Program-made: the position numbers and the translations under genes
Shown here: positions 47,880 to 59,501 of the stretch, piece by piece
How the letters are laid out: each line of letters starts with the position of its first letter
Position numbering within the stretch: the first letter of the stretch is position 1
Source: Enterobacter ludwigii
GTDB lineage: Bacteria > Pseudomonadota > Gammaproteobacteria > Enterobacterales > Enterobacteriaceae
Length of the DNA stretch: 64,000 nt
Direction of reading: 5' to 3'
Assembly (NCBI GenBank): GCA_900068845.1
Contig: CEFQ01000010.1
Span: 88,060-152,059 of the forward strand
The notes under the pieces: model-generated
Databases searched by the model: none
Told to the model about the DNA's origin: nothing
Seen by the model: only the letters and a program-made list of their open reading frames with translations

Positions 47880-49745
47880 TTACTGGGCGAGCCAGTCAAC
47901 GATTTGCTGCTGAATACCGGCGGCATCCAGCTGATAATCCTGACGGACTTCTTCCTGGGTACCTTGCGGGATGAACTCATCCGGCAGGCCAAGGTTGAGC
48001 ACCGGCACGCGCAGGCGTTTTGCCATCACGTACTCGTTGACGCCGCTACCGGCACCACCTTTGATTGCGCCTTCTTCCAGCGTGATCAGCGAATCGTGAC
48101 TGGCCGCCAGCTCGGCAATCAAGGCTTCGTCGAGCGGCTTCACAAAACGCATATCCACCAGCGTGGCGTTTAGCGCTTCAGCCGCCGCTGCCGCTTCTGG
48201 CAGCAAAGTACCGAAGTTAAGGATCGCCAGCTTTTCGCCGCGACGCTTCACGATACCTTTGCCCAGCGGCAAACTCGCCAGTGGTTCCAGCACCGCACCC
48301 GTGCCGGTACCGCGTGGATAACGCACCGCGCTTGGGCCATCCTGATAGTGATAACCGGTATACAGCATCAGACGACACTCGTTTTCGTCGCTTGGCGTCA
48401 TGATCACCATTTCTGGCACGCAGCGTAAAAACGCGATATCAAATGCGCCCTGATGGGTTTGACCATCCGCGCCGACAATGCCGCCGCGATCGATAGCAAA
48501 CAGGACCGGCAATTTCTGGATGGCGACATCGTGGATCAGCTGATCATAGGCGCGCTGCAGGAAGGTGGAGTAGATCGCCACAATCGGTTTATAGCCACCA
48601 ATCGCCATACCCGCCGCGAACGTCACCGCATGCTGTTCCGCAATCGCCACGTCAAAATATTGCTGCGGATAATCGCGTGAATAGCTCACCATTCCTGAAC
48701 CTTCGCGCATCGCTGGCGTCACCGCCATCAAGCGCGGATCGTCGGCGGCCATTTCGCTCAACCAGTTGCCAAAGATTTTCGAGTAGCTTGGCAGGCCCGG
48801 CACGCTTTTCGGCAGTGCTAAGCTCGCCGGATCAAATTTCGGTACCGAATGCCAGGCGATCGGATCTTCTTCCGCCGGGGCATAACCTTTGCCTTTTTTA
48901 GTCATGATGTGCAGGAACTGCGGGCCTTTCAGATCGCGCATGTTCTTCAACGTGCTCACCAGCGTTAGCACGTCATGGCCATCCACCGGACCGATATAGT
49001 TGAAGCCCAGCTCTTCAAACAGCGTGCCCGGCACCACCATGCCTTTCAGGTGCTCTTCGGTGCGCTTCACCAGCTCTTTAATCGGCGGTAAACCGCCTAG
49101 CACACGCTTGCCGCCTTCGCGCAGGCGTGAATAGGTTTTCCCGGAGAGGATCTGTGCCAAACGATTGTTGAGCGCGCCGACGTTTTCGGAGATCGACATC
49201 TCATTGTCGTTAAGGATCACCAGCATATCCGGTTTGATGTCACCCGCATGGTTCATGGCTTCAAACGCCATGCCCGCCGTGATCGCGCCATCGCCAATAA
49301 TGCAGGCGGTGCGGCGGCCTTTGCCTTCACGCTCGGCGGCAACCGCCATACCGAGGCCGGCGCTGATTGAGGTGGAGGAGTGACCCACGCTTAGCACGTC
49401 GTATTCACTCTCACCGCGCCACGGGAACGGATGCAGGCCATTTTTCTGACGGATAGTGCCGATACGATCGCGGCGTCCGGTCAGAATCTTGTGCGGATAG
49501 GCTTGATGGCCCACGTCCCACACCAGATGGTCAAACGGGGTGTTATAAACATAATGGAGCGCCACTGTTAGCTCGACGACGCCCAGACCCGAAGCAAAGT
49601 GGCCAGAGGAGCGGCTCACGCTGTCCAACAGATATTGACGCAGCTCGTCACACAGCTCCGGAAGTTTTTCTTTCGGTAATAAACGTAATTCCTGAACCGT
49701 GTTTGCTAACGCCAGTGTCGGGTATTTTGCAATATCAAAACTCAT
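47880..49745 (-). CDS. dxs: 1-deoxy-D-xylulose-5-phosphate synthase
   Basis: 621 residues. The thiamine-diphosphate enzyme that starts the MEP isoprenoid pathway and feeds thiamine and pyridoxal synthesis. Motifs: [15 protein letters not shown], the cofactor motif [18 protein letters not shown]...NDNEMS, and [15 protein letters not shown]. The start is set at [12 protein letters not shown], the E. coli start; an upstream in-frame start at 49781 would overlap ispA. Confidence 0.98.
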   Translation of the reverse strand: MSFDIAKYPTLALANTVQELRLLPKEKLPELCDELRQYLLDSVSRSSGHFASGLGVVELTVALHYVYNTPFDHLVWDVGHQAYPHKILTGRRDRIGTIRQKNGLHPFPWRGESEYDVLSVGHSSTSISAGLGMAVAAEREGKGRRTACIIGDGAITAGMAFEAMNHAGDIKPDMLVILNDNEMSISENVGALNNRLAQILSGKTYSRLREGGKRVLGGLPPIKELVKRTEEHLKGMVVPGTLFEELGFNYIGPVDGHDVLTLVSTLKNMRDLKGPQFLHIMTKKGKGYAPAEEDPIAWHSVPKFDPASLALPKSVPGLPSYSKIFGNWLSEMAADDPRLMAVTPAMREGSGMVSYSRDYPQQYFDVAIAEQHAVTFAAGMAIGGYKPIVAIYSTFLQRAYDQLIHDVAIQKLPVLFAIDRGGIVGADGQTHQGAFDIAFLRCVPEMVIMTPSDENECRLMLYTGYHYQDGPSAVRYPRGTGTGAVLEPLASLPLGKGIVKRRGEKLAILNFGTLLPEAAAAAEALNATLVDMRFVKPLDEALIAELAASHDSLITLEEGAIKGGAGSGVNEYVMAKRLRVPVLNLGLPDEFIPQGTQEEVRQDYQLDAAGIQQQIVDWLAQ

Positions 49746-49764
49746 CAGAGACTCATTATGAAAG

Positions 49765-50664
49765 TTATTTATCGCGTTCAATTATGAAGCTTGCCAGCGC
49801 TTGTAAGGCGATTGTGTTGTAAGACTGTGCCGCCAGAATATCGAGCGCGCCGAGCGCCTCTTGATAGAGATCCCAGGCTTTACTGCGGGCATTTTCCAGC
49901 CCCATCAATGCAGGATAGGTGCTTTTACCCAATGCCTGATCCGAGCCCTGTGTTTTCCCTAACACGCTGGTATCGCCGACGACATCAAGGATGTCGTCCT
50001 GTACCTGAAACGCCAGTCCGATGGCGTTTGCATAGGTATCTAATACCGGTAACGCGGCGCGGCCACGATCGCCCGCAGCTAAAGCACCTAATCGCACCGC
50101 AGCACGAATTAACGCACCGGTTTTATGACGGTGAATTTGTTCCAGCTGCGCCAGATCGATACGTTTGCCTTCTGCCGCCAAATCTAAGGCCTGGCCGCCG
50201 CACATACCTGCCACGCCGCTGGCCTGTGCCAGTTCGGAAATCATCGCAATACGCGCTTCGGCGCTGACGCCGGGCATCGGCTGATCGGCCAGAATCGAAA
50301 AGGCCAGAGTTTGCAGAGCATCGCCGGCAAGAATCGCCGTATCTTCACCATATTTAATATGGCAGGTTGGCTGACCGCGACGTAACGCATCGTCATCCAT
50401 CGCCGGCAGATCGTCATGAATCAGGGAATAAGCATGGATGCACTCTACGGCCGCGGCCGGCACATCCAGGCTGGCCGTATCGGCCTTTAGCATTTCGCCT
50501 GTGGCGTACACCAGAAAGGGACGCAGACGCTTACCGCCTAATAATGCCCCATATTCCATGGCATTCACCAGAGGAGAACTCTGAAAAGGAAGTGGATCTA
50601 TTAAGCGTGTCAACGCCTGATTGACGCGTTGATGGTACGCGCTCAGCAGTTTAGCAAAATCCAT
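49765..50664 (-). CDS. ispA: Farnesyl diphosphate synthase
   Basis: 299 residues, the E. coli length. The two Asp-rich motifs are DDLPAMDDD (first) and [10 protein letters not shown] (second). Its ATG overlaps the xseB stop (TAATG), and dxs begins 19 bp downstream. Confidence 0.98.
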   Translation of the reverse strand: MDFAKLLSAYHQRVNQALTRLIDPLPFQSSPLVNAMEYGALLGGKRLRPFLVYATGEMLKADTASLDVPAAAVECIHAYSLIHDDLPAMDDDALRRGQPTCHIKYGEDTAILAGDALQTLAFSILADQPMPGVSAEARIAMISELAQASGVAGMCGGQALDLAAEGKRIDLAQLEQIHRHKTGALIRAAVRLGALAAGDRGRAALPVLDTYANAIGLAFQVQDDILDVVGDTSVLGKTQGSDQALGKSTYPALMGLENARSKAWDLYQEALGALDILAAQSYNTIALQALASFIIERDK

Positions 50665-50906
50665 TACTCATTTTCCGGGGTAAAAGGGGCGAGAGCGGCG
50701 TCTTTCTCGTCGTTGAGCAGGATTTGCACGCGCTGCTCTGCCTGCTGCAGGGTTTGCTGACCGGTACGTGCCAATTGTACGCCGCGTTCGAATTCGTTCA
50801 GCGCCTGCTCGAGCGGCAGCTCGCCACTTTCCAGGCGGCTGACAATCTGTTCCAGCTGCTGTAATGCGCTTTCAAAACTGGCTGGCGCTTCGGCTTTTTT
50901 CGGCAT
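50664..50906 (-). CDS. xseB: Exodeoxyribonuclease VII small subunit
   Basis: 80 residues from [11 protein letters not shown], with the helical hairpin [16 protein letters not shown] and [12 protein letters not shown] typical of XseB. Overlap with ispA couples the two. Divergent from thiI across about 240 bp. Confidence 0.97.
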   Translation of the reverse strand: MPKKAEAPASFESALQQLEQIVSRLESGELPLEQALNEFERGVQLARTGQQTLQQAEQRVQILLNDEKDAALAPFTPENE

Positions 50907-51143
50907 AATCAGTGTCGACTCACAGGTTAGAACATCATCTTGCAATCGGTCATGGTAGCCGACGAGGATTAATTAGCAAAATAATGAATGTGATGAAGGT
51001 TGCTTAAAGCAGTCACCCCTCAAAGGTGATATACTTTTGCGCCTCGGATGCGGGGGCTCCTGAATCAACCCGCAATTATATGATTTTAACAGCTAAGTGC
51101 CGATGCTTTTAGCACTTATTTGCCCAAACGAACCCCTGTCGCC

Positions 51144-52592
51144 ATGAAGTTTATCATCAAGCTGTTCCCAGAAATCACCATCAAAAGTCAGTCGGTGCGT
51201 CTGCGCTTTATCAAGATTCTTTCCAGCAGCATTCGCAATATCCTGCGCACCGTCGATGACGACATCAAGGTGGTGCGTCACTGGGACCACATTGAAGTGC
51301 GTTCTAAGAATGAGTCGCTGCGCGAGACTATTGTCACCGAGCTGACGCGCATTCCCGGCATTCACCACGTTCTGGCGGTAGAAGATCGCTCGTACACCGA
51401 TATGCACGATATCTTCGAGCAGACGTTGGCGCTGAATCGTGAACGGCTGGAAGGCAAAAGCTTCAGCGTTCGCGTGAAGCGTCGCGGTAAGCATAGCTTC
51501 AGCTCGCAGGACGTCGAGCGTTACGTGGGCGGCGGCCTCAACCAGCACATCGCCAGCGCGCGCGTGCAGCTCAATCGTCCGGATGAAACGGTCAATCTGG
51601 AAATCGACGACGATCGCCTGTTGCTGATCACCGCACGCTATGAAGGCTTGGGCGGATTCCCGATTGGTACGCAGGAAGATGTATTGTCACTGATTTCGGG
51701 CGGTTTCGACTCCGGCGTGTCCAGCTATATGCTGATGCGTCGCGGCTGCCGCGTGCATTACTGCTTCTTCAACCTTGGCGGTGCGGCACATGAGATTGGC
51801 GTACGCCAGGTCGCACATTACCTGTGGCAGCGTTTTGGTCGATCGCATCGCGTGCGTTTCGTGGCGATCAACTTCGAGCCGGTGGTGGGTGAGATTCTGG
51901 AGAAAGTGGACGACGGCCAGATGGGCGTCGTGCTGAAACGCATGATGGTGCGTGCGGCGTCGATGGTGGCGGAACGTTATGGCGTGCAAGCGCTGGTCAC
52001 TGGCGAAGCGCTGGGACAGGTTTCCAGCCAGACGTTGACTAACCTGCGTCTGATCGATAACGCCTCGGATACGTTGATTCTGCGTCCGCTGATTTCCCAT
52101 GACAAAGAGCACATCATCGATGTGGCGCGTAAGATCGGCACCGAAGATTTTGCCCGTACTATGCCGGAATATTGTGGCGTGATTTCGAAGAGCCCAACCG
52201 TTAAAGCGGTGAAGGCAAAAATCGAAGAAGAAGAGCTGAATTTCGATTTTGAGATACTGAATCGTGTGGTGCAGGAAGCCAGCAACGTCGATATTCGTGA
52301 AATCGCCGAGCAGACGGAAGAAGAAGTGGTGGAAGTTGAAACCGTCGACTCCTTCACCAGCAACGATGTGGTGTTAGATATTCGTTCGGCTGATGAGCAG
52401 GACGCGAAGCCGCTGGAGCTGGAAGGCGTTGAGGTCAAACCTCTGGCGTTTTATAAGCTCAGCACCCAATTCGGCGATTTGGACCAGAGTAAAACCTGGC
52501 TGTTGTATTGCGATCGCGGTGTGATGAGTCGTCTGCAGGCGCTTTACCTGCACGAGCAAGGCTTCAAAAACGTGAAGGTTTATCGCCCGTAA
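51144..52592 (+). CDS. thiI: tRNA 4-thiouridine synthase / thiamine sulfur carrier ThiI
   Basis: 482 residues, the E. coli length, from [17 protein letters not shown] domain (about 60-165), a PP-loop ATPase ([14 protein letters not shown]), and a C-terminal rhodanese domain with the active Cys near 456 ([10 protein letters not shown]). The frame extends 8 codons upstream, rejected by homology. Confidence 0.98.
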   Translation: MKFIIKLFPEITIKSQSVRLRFIKILSSSIRNILRTVDDDIKVVRHWDHIEVRSKNESLRETIVTELTRIPGIHHVLAVEDRSYTDMHDIFEQTLALNRERLEGKSFSVRVKRRGKHSFSSQDVERYVGGGLNQHIASARVQLNRPDETVNLEIDDDRLLLITARYEGLGGFPIGTQEDVLSLISGGFDSGVSSYMLMRRGCRVHYCFFNLGGAAHEIGVRQVAHYLWQRFGRSHRVRFVAINFEPVVGEILEKVDDGQMGVVLKRMMVRAASMVAERYGVQALVTGEALGQVSSQTLTNLRLIDNASDTLILRPLISHDKEHIIDVARKIGTEDFARTMPEYCGVISKSPTVKAVKAKIEEEELNFDFEILNRVVQEASNVDIREIAEQTEEEVVEVETVDSFTSNDVVLDIRSADEQDAKPLELEGVEVKPLAFYKLSTQFGDLDQSKTWLLYCDRGVMSRLQALYLHEQGFKNVKVYRP

Positions 52593-52597
52593 TAGCC

Positions 52598-52725
52598 AGG
52601 GTCATCCTAAATGGCGACCCTGGGTTTACAGCGCTGGGTTTTCGTAGGGTGCGCATTCATGCGCACCTGCATAACCAGGCAATTCTATGCTCAATGGGGC
52701 GTCATTACGCCCTTCACGGCGACCT
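52598..52725. repeat. Composite intergenic repeat after thiI
   Basis: Starts with GGTCATCC-TAAATGGCGACC, then the inverse of the CCTACGAAAACCCAGC block with its GTGCGCATTCATGCGCAC hairpin (52648-52667), and ends with CATTACGCCCTTCACGGC-GACCT. It fills the gap between convergent thiI and yajL. The ends are more decayed than in the other copies. Confidence 0.7.
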
Positions 52726-52732
52726 CTGCCAT

Positions 52733-53341
52733 TCAGCGCTCTTCGAACTCCTGATAGTTATAAATGCCCGCCGCCAGCACCAGTTGCGAAGCCACTTCGC
52801 GCGCCGTCACTTTATCCACCAGCAAATCAATAAGCTTTAACGCAAAATCAATGGCAGTGCCCGGTCCCTGACTGGTCAGCAGATTGACGCGCGGATCCCA
52901 CACCACGCGACGCTCCATCCATTTGCTGTCCGGAATGGTGTCACGCAGGCCGGGAAAGCCGGTCATATTGCCAACGGGGAAGAGATCGTGCGGCACCAGC
53001 ACGGTGCCCGGTGCGGCACAGATTGCCGCCACAATCTTGCTGGAGAGATGGAACTGGCGCACGGTTTCTACCAGCAATGGACTATCGCGGAAGGTTTCCG
53101 CGCCTTTCAAACCACCGGGCAGCACAATCGCGTCGTATTCGTTGTCCGCGACCTCAACTAAAGGCGCATCCGCCAGCAGGCGCACGCCGCGCGAACAGAC
53201 GATCTCACGTGTGCCATCGCTCTCCACGCTGGCGGTGGTGACGCTTATCCCGCCGCGTACCAGCAAATCGATCGTGGTGACCGCTTCGGTCTCTTCACTT
53301 CCATGTGCCAGGCAAACCAGAACCGATGCGTTCGCGCTCAT
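52733..53341 (-). CDS. yajL: Protein deglycase/chaperone YajL (DJ-1 family)
   Basis: 202 residues, slightly longer than the 196 of E. coli YajL. DJ-1/PfpI fold with the oxidisable nucleophile in [11 protein letters not shown] (Cys near 108) and the Glu near 15-18 (GSEETEA). Protects proteins under oxidative stress. Its start overlaps the end of panE by 47 bp. Confidence 0.96.
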   Translation of the reverse strand: MSANASVLVCLAHGSEETEAVTTIDLLVRGGISVTTASVESDGTREIVCSRGVRLLADAPLVEVADNEYDAIVLPGGLKGAETFRDSPLLVETVRQFHLSSKIVAAICAAPGTVLVPHDLFPVGNMTGFPGLRDTIPDSKWMERRVVWDPRVNLLTSQGPGTAIDFALKLIDLLVDKVTAREVASQLVLAAGIYNYQEFEER

Positions 53342-54215
53342 AGTGGGACTCCTTACGTTTAATCAGATCGTAGAGACGGGTATTTTCCGGCAGTGAAATG
53401 CCCTGCGCGCGGGCGCGACGTAACAGGTAGCCAGTGATGTAATCAATTTCAGTCAGACGCTGCGCCCGCACATCCTGCAACATCGATGAGGTATTGGCGG
53501 CGGTGCTATCGATCACGTCGTAAATAATGTCGCGCAGATTATCCACCGCTATATGCTGGCCTTCGCGCTCCATCACCCAGGCGATCTCTTCGCACAAGGT
53601 GGCGATTTGTGCCGGCCAGGCGCGCAGTGCGCCGTTCTGGCAATCATGCTCAACGGTCATCGGATTGATGACGCAGTTGATCGCCAGCTTGCGCCAGCTG
53701 GCGGCGGCAATATTGTCATGCCAGGCCACATCCGGCAGCGCCTGATGCAGAATATCGGCGACATCGCTTAGCGCGGCGCTCTCCCGATTGGCAGGACCGA
53801 TGTGCGTGATGCCGTGCGCAATATGTTTGATCACAGTGCCATCGCGCATCGCAGCGTGCGTGGTGATGCCGCGCAGCAGAGGCTGGCGCAGATCTTTCAG
53901 CTCCTCCAGCGTTCCCATGCCGTTATGCAGCAGCAGAATGGGGGCATGCGTCGGCAGCACGCTTTGCAGGTTCTTCACCGCAGGTGAAACCTGCGGCGCT
54001 TTAAGTGTCACCAGTAACAGCTGGCTTTCGGCGAGGAACAGCGGATCGTTGGCGATAAAGGTGTGATTACTCACCTGGCCTTGCGGATCGACCACGTTGG
54101 CTGAGCAATACGGCTGCGGCACACGTAACCAACCCTGCACATCATGTCCCTGACGGGCGAGAGCGGCGAGCCAAATTTGACCTAAGGCGCCACACCCTAA
54201 CACGGTAATTTTCAT
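53295..54215 (-). CDS. panE: 2-dehydropantoate 2-reductase
   Basis: 306 residues. NADPH-dependent ketopantoate reduction in pantothenate synthesis. N-terminal [15 protein letters not shown] Rossmann motif, then [11 protein letters not shown] and [14 protein letters not shown] with the catalytic Lys and Asn. Upstream of yajL in one operon; divergent from yajQ. Confidence 0.96.
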   Translation of the reverse strand: MKITVLGCGALGQIWLAALARQGHDVQGWLRVPQPYCSANVVDPQGQVSNHTFIANDPLFLAESQLLLVTLKAPQVSPAVKNLQSVLPTHAPILLLHNGMGTLEELKDLRQPLLRGITTHAAMRDGTVIKHIAHGITHIGPANRESAALSDVADILHQALPDVAWHDNIAAASWRKLAINCVINPMTVEHDCQNGALRAWPAQIATLCEEIAWVMEREGQHIAVDNLRDIIYDVIDSTAANTSSMLQDVRAQRLTEIDYITGYLLRRARAQGISLPENTRLYDLIKRKESHYERERIGSGLPGTWK

Positions 54216-54340
54216 TTTGCCTCCCGTGGGCGGGTTCCTGTTTTCACGATACGAGTAAGTATAGCTTTCCGCGTATCGTGTTTTATTAGCGCCACAAGAC
54301 GCGTATTATGCATGTCACTTTAGTATCAGGAGAAGAAAAG

Positions 54341-54832
54341 ATGCCATCTTTCGATATCGTTTCCGAAGTCGAATTGTCGGAAGTGCGAAATGCCGTGGAG
54401 AATGCGAGCCGCGAGATCTCAACCCGTTTCGATTTCCGTAACGTGAGTGCAACCATTGAGCTCAACGAAAAGAATGAGACCATCAAACTCAGCAGTGAAT
54501 CTGATTTCCAGGTCAAACAGCTGGTGGATATTTTGCGTGAAAAGCTGCTGAAGCGTGGTATTGAAGGCGCGGCGATTGACGTGCCAGAAGAGATCGTGCA
54601 CAGCGGTAAAAGCTGGTCGGTGGAAGCCAAGCTGAAGAAAGGTATTGAAAGCGATATCGCGAAAAAGCTGGTGAAGCTGATCAAAGACAGCAAGCTGAAA
54701 GTGCAGACGCAGATTCAGGGTGAAGAACTGCGCGTCACCGGTAAGTCACGCGACGATCTGCAAGGTGCGATGGCGCTGGTGCGCGGTGGCAACCTCGGTC
54801 AGCCTTTCCAGTTCAAAAACTTCCGCGACTAA
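54341..54832 (+). CDS. yajQ: YajQ nucleotide-binding protein
   Basis: 163 residues from [12 protein letters not shown], with AGGAGA upstream. The two ferredoxin-like domains bind nucleotides; related proteins bind cyclic di-GMP. In E. coli yajR is the next gene; here three accessory genes intervene. The 3' end overlaps the convergent regulator gene by 4 bp. Confidence 0.97.
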   Translation: MPSFDIVSEVELSEVRNAVENASREISTRFDFRNVSATIELNEKNETIKLSSESDFQVKQLVDILREKLLKRGIEGAAIDVPEEIVHSGKSWSVEAKLKKGIESDIAKKLVKLIKDSKLKVQTQIQGEELRVTGKSRDDLQGAMALVRGGNLGQPFQFKNFRD

Positions 54833-56601
54833 TCGCGTTTGTCGCGCGCCGCACGACGATAGAGCGTGCTGCGCGCGACGCCCAATGCGGCCGCCGCTTT
54901 ACTGATATTGCCATTGAAGCGCTGCAGCGTTTCGCTAATCAAGCGCTCATCATGACTCTGCCGATCGAAGGGTGGCTGCGACGCTGCGCGACGATATTCT
55001 GCCGGTAAATGGACCTCAGTCACTTCCTCGCCGTCATCCGCCAGCGCCAGCAGCACGCGTAGCAAGCTGCGCAACTGCCGCACGTTGCCCGGCCATGGCA
55101 GCTGCGCCAGAGCCGTCAGCAGTGCCGGCGAAATCTGGATATCGCGATCCGCGCCGCCCAGTTCCAGCCATAAACGGCGGATAAAACCTTCCACATCGGG
55201 CCAATCGCGCAGCGGTGGAATGGTCATGGAAAATTCCTGCAGCCGATAGAGTAAATCTTCACGGAATTCACCTTCAGCTACACGCTGTGCCAAATCACGA
55301 TGGGTAGCGCAAATCACCGCAAAATTCACCGGCCAGCTGCGGCTGGATCCGAGCGGCGCGACTTCTTTCTCCTGCAGCACACGCAGTAAGCGAGTTTGCA
55401 GCGTCAGCGGCATATCGCCGATTTCATCAAGAAACAGCACGCCGCCATCCGCTTCACGGATTTTGCCGATGTAGCCATTTTTGCTCGCGCCGGTAAATGC
55501 GCCAGGTTGATAGCCAAACAGCTCGGATTCAATCAGCGCTTCGGGGATCGCTGCGCAGTTAATGGCAATAAACTTGCCTGTACGCCAGCGGCTTTGCTGA
55601 TGCAGTGCGCGGCTGACATACTCTTTTCCGCTGCCGGTTTCTCCATGAATGCATAACGAAACGCCCGCATTGAGCAGGCGCACCATTTTTTCGCCATCGC
55701 GACTTAGCGGGAAGGGCAGATTGCAGGCGGGCTCGCCCGGCGTGGCGAAATGGCTACGCTGTGGTGCCCGCAGGCGGAAATAGTAGCGCTGCGTGGCGTA
55801 ATCAAGCGGAACGGGAAGGGTGTTGGCTTGTTGCGGCTGCTGCGGGAACAGCTGTTGAAAAGTCACGCTGCCAAGTTGCTCGACCTTGAGCGCCAGTTCG
55901 CGGATCGCCAGACGATTGGCGGCGGTCAGGACGTTATCTGAGAACACCAGCAGCAGTTCATCGCTGGTATCGATGCCCTGCGGTTGAACATGCAGGCTCA
56001 TCAACCACTGCTGCGGATGCAGGCTCTGCTTCACCCACAGATATTCGATCTGTTTTGCTGCCGCTTTGACCCAGTTAAAGGTTTGCGGGTGGGGGAAGTG
56101 GGCTGGGCCAGAAATATCCAGTACGCCCGCAATTTGACCCGTCGGCATTTGCAGCGGCATCGCTGCACAATACAAGCCTTGATTGAGCGTCAGGAAATGC
56201 TGATGACCGTCAATCTCACAGCCGTCATCAATCGCCAGCGCGGTGCCAATCGCATTGGTGCCACGGCCACATTCACTCCACAAATTACCCGGCGCCAATG
56301 CATAACGCTGGGCTTTTTTCATTGAGGGCATATCGCCAAACGTATTGAGCACCAAACCGGTGGCATCCGACAAAATCAGCACTGATTGTTTCTCGGCTAA
56401 CTTTTGCGCCAGCTGCTTAATGACGGGCTGCGCGAACTGTTGCAGGCCGGCATTGCTGGCGAGTAAGTCGGCAAGCTCACCTTGTCGAACTCGCGGGAAG
56501 TCATCGGCGGTGCGGTCGAGACCATACTGCTGGCTACGGAACCAGGAGTCGCTTAACAGCGGATTGGTGTTAACGGCAGACGCGGATAGATTTCCCTGCA
56601 T
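54829..56601 (-). CDS. Sigma-54-dependent activator, AcoR type
   Basis: 590 residues. An N-terminal GAF-like sensor region (about 60-200), an AAA+ domain with Walker [15 protein letters not shown], the sigma-54 contact loop [15 protein letters not shown], and a C-terminal Fis-type helix-turn-helix ([18 protein letters not shown]). Similar to AcoR/AcxR activators of acetoin, alcohol or acetaldehyde use. The start is placed at 56601, which has GAGG upstream; an ATG at 56637 is also possible. It is divergent from an aldehyde dehydrogenase gene with a sigma-54 promoter. Confidence 0.88.
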   Translation of the reverse strand: MQGNLSASAVNTNPLLSDSWFRSQQYGLDRTADDFPRVRQGELADLLASNAGLQQFAQPVIKQLAQKLAEKQSVLILSDATGLVLNTFGDMPSMKKAQRYALAPGNLWSECGRGTNAIGTALAIDDGCEIDGHQHFLTLNQGLYCAAMPLQMPTGQIAGVLDISGPAHFPHPQTFNWVKAAAKQIEYLWVKQSLHPQQWLMSLHVQPQGIDTSDELLLVFSDNVLTAANRLAIRELALKVEQLGSVTFQQLFPQQPQQANTLPVPLDYATQRYYFRLRAPQRSHFATPGEPACNLPFPLSRDGEKMVRLLNAGVSLCIHGETGSGKEYVSRALHQQSRWRTGKFIAINCAAIPEALIESELFGYQPGAFTGASKNGYIGKIREADGGVLFLDEIGDMPLTLQTRLLRVLQEKEVAPLGSSRSWPVNFAVICATHRDLAQRVAEGEFREDLLYRLQEFSMTIPPLRDWPDVEGFIRRLWLELGGADRDIQISPALLTALAQLPWPGNVRQLRSLLRVLLALADDGEEVTEVHLPAEYRRAASQPPFDRQSHDERLISETLQRFNGNISKAAAALGVARSTLYRRAARDKRD

Positions 56602-56626
56602 TGATGACCTCATGCCCAAGCGAAAG

Positions 56627-56676
56627 TGTTGCGGCATTGTAGCGAGTCAGTTTCTTTACTGTTGCGATACGCAACA
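56627..56676. promoter_or_regulatory. Upstream activator site: TGTTGCG palindrome and half-site
   Basis: TGTTGCG-ATA-CGCAACA is a perfect palindrome at 56660-56676. A TGTTGCG half-site lies at 56627-56633, 33 bp away, about three helical turns. The position about 110 bp upstream of the sigma-54 promoter fits an activator enhancer. Binding by the adjacent activator is inferred. Confidence 0.65.
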
Positions 56677-56783
56677 CAGATGGTGAAGTTTTCTGCACAA
56701 CATCTGCAAGCCATGCTGCGATAAGATGAATAACGTGATGATGTAGATAACAATTTTTCCAATAATCGTCTGATGAAAAAAGC

Positions 56784-56800
56784 TGGCACGCACGCTGCAA
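56784..56800 (+). promoter_or_regulatory. Sigma-54 (-24/-12) promoter of the aldehyde dehydrogenase gene
   Basis: TGGCACGCACGCTGCAA has GG and GC separated by exactly 10 bases and matches the consensus TGGCACG-N4-TTGCA at all but one key position. It lies 77 bp before the ATG of the aldehyde dehydrogenase gene. Confidence 0.85.
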
Positions 56801-56876
56801 TAGCTCCTTTGACAGCGAGTTATCTGGAGGGAGATTTTCCGTTCAGATTATCTGACCCTACATAAAGGAGTTTGCG

Positions 56877-58397
56877 ATGCGTTATGCACATCCCGGCACG
56901 CCCGGCGCGTTGGTTTCATTTCAGGCGACTTACGGCAACTACATTGCGGGCAAATTCGTCGAGCCGCTCAGCGGCCAATACTTTACTAACACTTCGCCAG
57001 TGAATGGCAGCGATATCGCGCAGTTCCCTCGTTCGGATGCGCGCGATATCGATTTAGCGCTGGATGCGGCGCATCAGGCTGCCGACGCCTGGGGGAAAAC
57101 CAGCGTGCAGCATCGCGCTAACATTCTGTTGCAGGTGGCGGACCGCATCGAAGCCAATCTCGAACAACTGGCGGTGGCGGAGAGCTGGGATAACGGCAAA
57201 CCGATCCGCGAAACCCTGAATGCCGATTTGCCGCTGGCGGTGGATCACTTCCGCTATTTCGCCGGTTGTCTGCGTGCGCAAGAGGGCAGCACCGCCGAGA
57301 TCGATGAAACGACTGTGGCGTACCACTTCCACGAACCGCTAGGTGTAGTGGGGCAAATTATTCCCTGGAACTTCCCACTGTTAATGGCGGCGTGGAAACT
57401 GGCGCCAGCGTTAGCGGCGGGGAACTGTGTGGTGCTGAAACCGGCGGAACAAACGCCGCTGGGCATTACGCTGCTGATGGACGTGATTGGCGATCTGTTC
57501 CCGGCTGGCGTGTTGAATGTGGTTCAGGGCTTTGGTCGTGAAGCGGGTGAAGCGCTGGCGACCAGCAAACGCATCGCCAAAATCGCCTTTACCGGTTCAA
57601 CGCCCGTGGGCCGACACATTATGGCCTGCGCCGCCGAAAACATCATTCCCTGCACCGTTGAGTTGGGCGGCAAGTCGCCGAACATCTACTTCGCCGATGT
57701 GATGGATGGTGAGGATGAGTTTATTGAGAAAGCGGTGGAAGGGTTGGTGCTCGGCTTCTTCAATCAGGGCGAAGTCTGTACCTGTCCATCACGCGCATTG
57801 ATTCATGAATCGATTTATCAACCTTTTATGGATCGCGTCATGGCGAAGGTGGCGAACATCCGCCGCGGCGATCCGCTGGATACTGACACCATGATCGGCG
57901 CGCAGGCTTCGCGCCAGCAATTCGACAAAATATTGTCGTATATCAACATCGCACGCGACGAAGGCGGGCAGATTCTGACCGGAGGCGATCGCGCAAGCGT
58001 TGCCGCTGAGCTGAATGACGGATTCTATATTCAGCCGACGTTAATCAAAGGAACTAACCAGATGCGCTGTTTCCAGGAGGAGATTTTTGGGCCGGTGATT
58101 GGTGTCACCACGTTTAAGGATGAGGCCGAAGCACTCGCCATCGCCAATGAAACCCAGTTCGGTCTCGGGGCTGGCGTGTGGACGCGCGATACCAATCTGG
58201 CGTATCGCATGGGACGCGGCATCAAAGCCGGTCGCGTCTGGACCAACTGCTATCACATCTATCCCGCTCACGCAGCATTCGGCGGCTACAAGCAATCGGG
58301 TGTGGGTCGTGAGACGCACAAAATGGCATTGAGCGCCTATCAACAAACCAAAAATCTGCTGGTTAGCTACGGTACCGCGCCTTTGGGCCTGTTCTGA
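56877..58397 (+). CDS. NAD-dependent aldehyde dehydrogenase, AldB/ExaC type
   Basis: 506 residues. [20 protein letters not shown] (cofactor site), [21 protein letters not shown] (general base Glu) and GEVCTCPSR (catalytic Cys) identify the ALDH superfamily. Length and the N-terminal [16 protein letters not shown] match AldB/ExaC acetaldehyde dehydrogenases. It sits behind a sigma-54 promoter and before an alcohol dehydrogenase, so it probably oxidises the aldehyde made by that enzyme to acetate. Confidence 0.9.
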   Translation: MRYAHPGTPGALVSFQATYGNYIAGKFVEPLSGQYFTNTSPVNGSDIAQFPRSDARDIDLALDAAHQAADAWGKTSVQHRANILLQVADRIEANLEQLAVAESWDNGKPIRETLNADLPLAVDHFRYFAGCLRAQEGSTAEIDETTVAYHFHEPLGVVGQIIPWNFPLLMAAWKLAPALAAGNCVVLKPAEQTPLGITLLMDVIGDLFPAGVLNVVQGFGREAGEALATSKRIAKIAFTGSTPVGRHIMACAAENIIPCTVELGGKSPNIYFADVMDGEDEFIEKAVEGLVLGFFNQGEVCTCPSRALIHESIYQPFMDRVMAKVANIRRGDPLDTDTMIGAQASRQQFDKILSYINIARDEGGQILTGGDRASVAAELNDGFYIQPTLIKGTNQMRCFQEEIFGPVIGVTTFKDEAEALAIANETQFGLGAGVWTRDTNLAYRMGRGIKAGRVWTNCYHIYPAHAAFGGYKQSGVGRETHKMALSAYQQTKNLLVSYGTAPLGLF

Positions 58398-58427
58398 GAC
58401 CGCATCCGATCAAATGGAGAGTGAAAG

Positions 58428-59468
58428 ATGAATATGCAAATCAAAACCACCATGAAAGCCGCTGTCGTGAAAGCTTTTGGCGAGCCGCTGGTGATTGAGC
58501 AGGTGCCGGTACCGCAGGTCGGGCCGGGGCAGGTTTTGGTGAAGATTGCAGCAACCGGTGTGTGCCACACCGATTTGCACGCGGCTGAAGGTGACTGGCC
58601 AGTCAAACCCAATCCTCCGTTTATTCCCGGTCACGAAGGTGTAGGTCAGGTTGTGGCGTTGGGTGAAGGCGTCAAGCATCTGAAAATGGGCGATCGCGTC
58701 GGCGTGCCATGGCTTTATTCCGCCTGCGGCCACTGCGAACACTGTCTGGATAGTTGGGAAACACTGTGTCTGGCGCAGCAAAATGCCGGTTACTCGGTGA
58801 ATGGCAGCTTCGCGGAATATTGCCTCGCCGATGCCAACTATGTCGGCATCATTCCGGATAACGTCGATTACAACGAAATCGCGCCAATCCTTTGTGCGGG
58901 CGTCACCGTGTACAAAGGATTAAAAATGACCGATACCAAACCCGGCGATTGGGTGGTGATTTCTGGTATCGGCGGTTTAGGGCATATGGCGGTGCAGTAT
59001 GCGGTCGCCATGGGACTGAACGTCGCGGCAGTGGATATCGATGATGAGAAGCTGGCGTTCGCGAAACGTTTGGGTGCCAGCGTGGTGGCGAATGCGAAAA
59101 ATGTCGATCCGGCGAAAGTGTTTCAGGAGAGCTTCGGCGGAGCGCATGGCGTGCTGGTCACGGCTGTTTCACCGAAAGCGTTTGAACAGGCGATTGGTAC
59201 GCTGCGTCGTGGCGGCACCATGGTGCTGAACGGTTTGCCGCCGGGCAAATTCGATCTGTCGATCTTCAATATGGTGCTGGATGGCATTACGGTGCGTGGT
59301 TCTATTGTCGGTACGCGCAAAGACCTGCAGGAAGCGCTGGATTTCGCCGGTCGTCACAAGGTGAAAGCCACCGTGGCGGTGGAGCCGCTCGCTAACATCA
59401 ACGATATTTTTGCGCGTATGCACGCCGGTAAAATTGAAGGGCGCATCGTGGTGGATATGTCGCTGTAA
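58428..59468 (+). CDS. adhP: Zinc-dependent alcohol dehydrogenase, AdhP type
   Basis: 346 residues. Catalytic zinc ligands GVCHTDLH and PGHEGVG, structural zinc CGHCEHC...LC, and a Rossmann motif GIGGLGHMA. Similar to AdhP, an ethanol/propanol dehydrogenase. It starts 30 bp after the aldehyde dehydrogenase stop, giving a two-step alcohol-to-acid oxidation operon. Confidence 0.92.
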   Translation: MNMQIKTTMKAAVVKAFGEPLVIEQVPVPQVGPGQVLVKIAATGVCHTDLHAAEGDWPVKPNPPFIPGHEGVGQVVALGEGVKHLKMGDRVGVPWLYSACGHCEHCLDSWETLCLAQQNAGYSVNGSFAEYCLADANYVGIIPDNVDYNEIAPILCAGVTVYKGLKMTDTKPGDWVVISGIGGLGHMAVQYAVAMGLNVAAVDIDDEKLAFAKRLGASVVANAKNVDPAKVFQESFGGAHGVLVTAVSPKAFEQAIGTLRRGGTMVLNGLPPGKFDLSIFNMVLDGITVRGSIVGTRKDLQEALDFAGRHKVKATVAVEPLANINDIFARMHAGKIEGRIVVDMSL

Positions 59469-59473
59469 CAACA

Positions 59474-59495
59474 AGCCCGACGCAACGGTCGGGCT
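59474..59495. terminator. Hairpin between adhP and yajR
   Basis: AGCCCGAC and GTCGGGCT form an 8 bp stem between convergent genes. The T content after it is low on both strands, so termination is likely but not certain. Confidence 0.6.
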
Positions 59496-59501
59496 GATGC
59501 T

